Source of the DNA: an uncultured Catenibacterium sp.
GTDB taxonomy: Bacteria > Bacillota_I > Bacilli_A > Erysipelotrichales > Coprobacillaceae
Direction: 5' to 3'
NCBI RefSeq assembly: GCF_900540665.1
Contig: NZ_UQGV01000102.1
Location: forward strand, 1-5,811
Length of the DNA stretch: 5,811 nt
The notes below the pieces were generated by a model. That model was not told the DNA's origin and ran no database searches. It worked only from the letters and a program-made list of their open reading frames with translations. The position numbers and the translations under genes are program-made. Below are positions 4,677 through 5,811 of this stretch, piece by piece. Position 1 is the first letter of the stretch, and each line of letters begins with the position of its first letter.

Positions 4677-5811
4677 ATGGATATATATGAAAAAGCATTA
4701 GCACTTCATAAAGAACATCATGGTAAGATGGAAATCAATGTGAAGGTACCTATGGAAACAATGGAAGATTTATCTATGGCTTATACACCTGGTGTTGCAC
4801 AGCCATGTCGTGAAATCCACAATAATCCAGAAACTGTTTATGATTATACATGGAAGGGTAACAGTGTGGCAGTAGTAAGTGATGGAACTGCTGTACTAGG
4901 ACTTGGTGATATTGGACCAGCTGCTGGTCTTCCAGTTATGGAAGGTAAATCTATCCTATTTAAGAAATATGCGAATATTGATGCTGTTCCTCTTTGTATT
5001 GATACAAAGGATCCTCAGGAAATTATTAAGTTCTGTAAACAGATTGCCCCTACTTTTGGTGGTATTAACCTAGAAGATATCAGTGCACCACGTTGTGTAG
5101 AAATTGAAAGAACACTTAAGAAGGAATTGGATATTCCTGTATTCCATGATGATCAGCATGGTACAGCTATTGTTGTTACTGCTGCATTAGTCAATGCATT
5201 AAAGGTTGTTGGTAAGAAGCCTGAAGATGTAACAGTAGTAGTAAGTGGTACAGGTGCTGCAGGAAGTTCTATTATCCATATGATTCATGATTTAGGTGTT
5301 AAGGAAATCTATGGCTTTAATATCAACGGTATTGTGATTAAGGAAGATTATGATAAGTATGACTTCTTGACTCAGGAATTGACAGAAATCACAAACAAAT
5401 CTAATAAACGTGTGACTATGGCTGAAGCAGTGAAAGAAGCAGATGTATTCATTGGTGTTTCTGCACCAGGACTTCTTACTAAAGAAATGGTACAGTCAAT
5501 GAAGGAAAAGCCTGTTGTATTCGCAATGGCTAATCCAGAACCTGAAATTAAATATCATGATGCAGTAGATGCAGGTGCTGCAGTAGTAGGAACTGGACGT
5601 TCAGACTTCCCTAATCAGATTAATAACGTATTAGCCTTCCCAGGCTTATTTAGAGGCGCTTTAGATGTTCATGCGACTAAGATTACTGAAGGTATGAAAT
5701 TAGCCGCTGCAAAGGGCTTAGCAAGCTTAGTAAGCGATGAAGAGTTAAATAAGGACTACATCATCCCTCGTGCGACTGACGCGCGTGTAGCAGTGACTGT
5801 TGCAAAAGCAG
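4677..5811 (+). CDS. NAD(P)-dependent malic enzyme, 3'-truncated by the window edge
   Basis: Oxidative decarboxylation of malate to pyruvate and CO2 with reduction of NAD(P), in the cytoplasm. The frame is open to the last base; 378 residues are visible, and the short bacterial form (YtsJ/MaeS type, or MaeB without its phosphotransacetylase-like tail) is about 390-410, so little is missing unless a C-terminal domain follows. Seen: SMAYTPGVA with catalytic Tyr36; VMEGKSILFKKYANIDAVP with catalytic Lys91; LEDISAP with metal ligands Glu133 and Asp134; FHDDQHGTA with Asp159; dinucleotide-binding GTGAAG (191-196); ANPEPEI with Asn286; and GRSDFPNQINN with Asn316/317. At the end of the second Rossmann strand, where many relatives have Asp, there is Asn215 (YGFNING), so NAD versus NADP preference cannot be read reliably. 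Malolactic-type enzymes are related, but this sequence is closer to ordinary small malic enzymes. It has its own promoter. Confidence 0.95.
   Translation, partial: MDIYEKALALHKEHHGKMEINVKVPMETMEDLSMAYTPGVAQPCREIHNNPETVYDYTWKGNSVAVVSDGTAVLGLGDIGPAAGLPVMEGKSILFKKYANIDAVPLCIDTKDPQEIIKFCKQIAPTFGGINLEDISAPRCVEIERTLKKELDIPVFHDDQHGTAIVVTAALVNALKVVGKKPEDVTVVVSGTGAAGSSIIHMIHDLGVKEIYGFNINGIVIKEDYDKYDFLTQELTEITNKSNKRVTMAEAVKEADVFIGVSAPGLLTKEMVQSMKEKPVVFAMANPEPEIKYHDAVDAGAAVVGTGRSDFPNQINNVLAFPGLFRGALDVHATKITEGMKLAAAKGLASLVSDEELNKDYIIPRATDARVAVTVAKA

Overview
The window reads as an ordinary housekeeping stretch of an AT-rich, low-GC Gram-positive (Bacillota/Firmicutes) chromosome. Support comes from strong AAGGAG/AGGAGG ribosome-binding sites, sigma-A type promoters (TTGACT or TTGTTT, 17-bp spacer, TATAAT), short intrinsic terminators, a Bacillus-length mannose-6-phosphate isomerase and TAA at every visible stop. 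A gut Erysipelotrichia-type organism (Catenibacterium/Eggerthia/Coprobacillus relatives) is my guess, not something the sequence proves. No mobile element, CRISPR array, tRNA/rRNA or prophage signal was seen.

Layout: (1) 1-2070, + strand: the C-terminal three quarters of isoleucyl-tRNA synthetase, closed by a strong hairpin terminator (2072-2104). (2) 2183-2377, - strand: an unrecognised 64-residue two-helix membrane protein with its own consensus promoter, RBS and a weak terminator that converges on ileS. (3) 2494-3565, + strand: a two-gene unit divergent from it, made of a phosphoglycolate-phosphatase-like HAD hydrolase (gph) and an overlapping DUF523 (TudS/YbbK-like) protein with no ATG, GTG or TTG at its proper start. 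(4) 3649-4584, + strand: manA, class I mannose-6-phosphate isomerase, 83 bp downstream with its own RBS and ended by a GAAA-loop terminator. (5) 4677 to the window end, + strand: malic enzyme, with its own near-perfect promoter directly behind the manA terminator, truncated by the window edge.

The genes serve separate core functions: translation (IleS), metabolite clean-up (HAD phosphatase, possibly DUF523), sugar-phosphate interconversion (ManA) and malate/pyruvate metabolism (malic enzyme). They look like neighbouring independent units, not one system. I found no convincing undescribed multi-gene system.

Two points deserve a second look. The DUF523 reading frame is intact, but its best-placed start codon is ACG; one C-to-T change would make it ATG and would be silent in the overlapping gph. 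Separately, all 41 glutamine codons in the window are CAG and none CAA, although the sequence is AT-rich and prefers GAA for glutamate.
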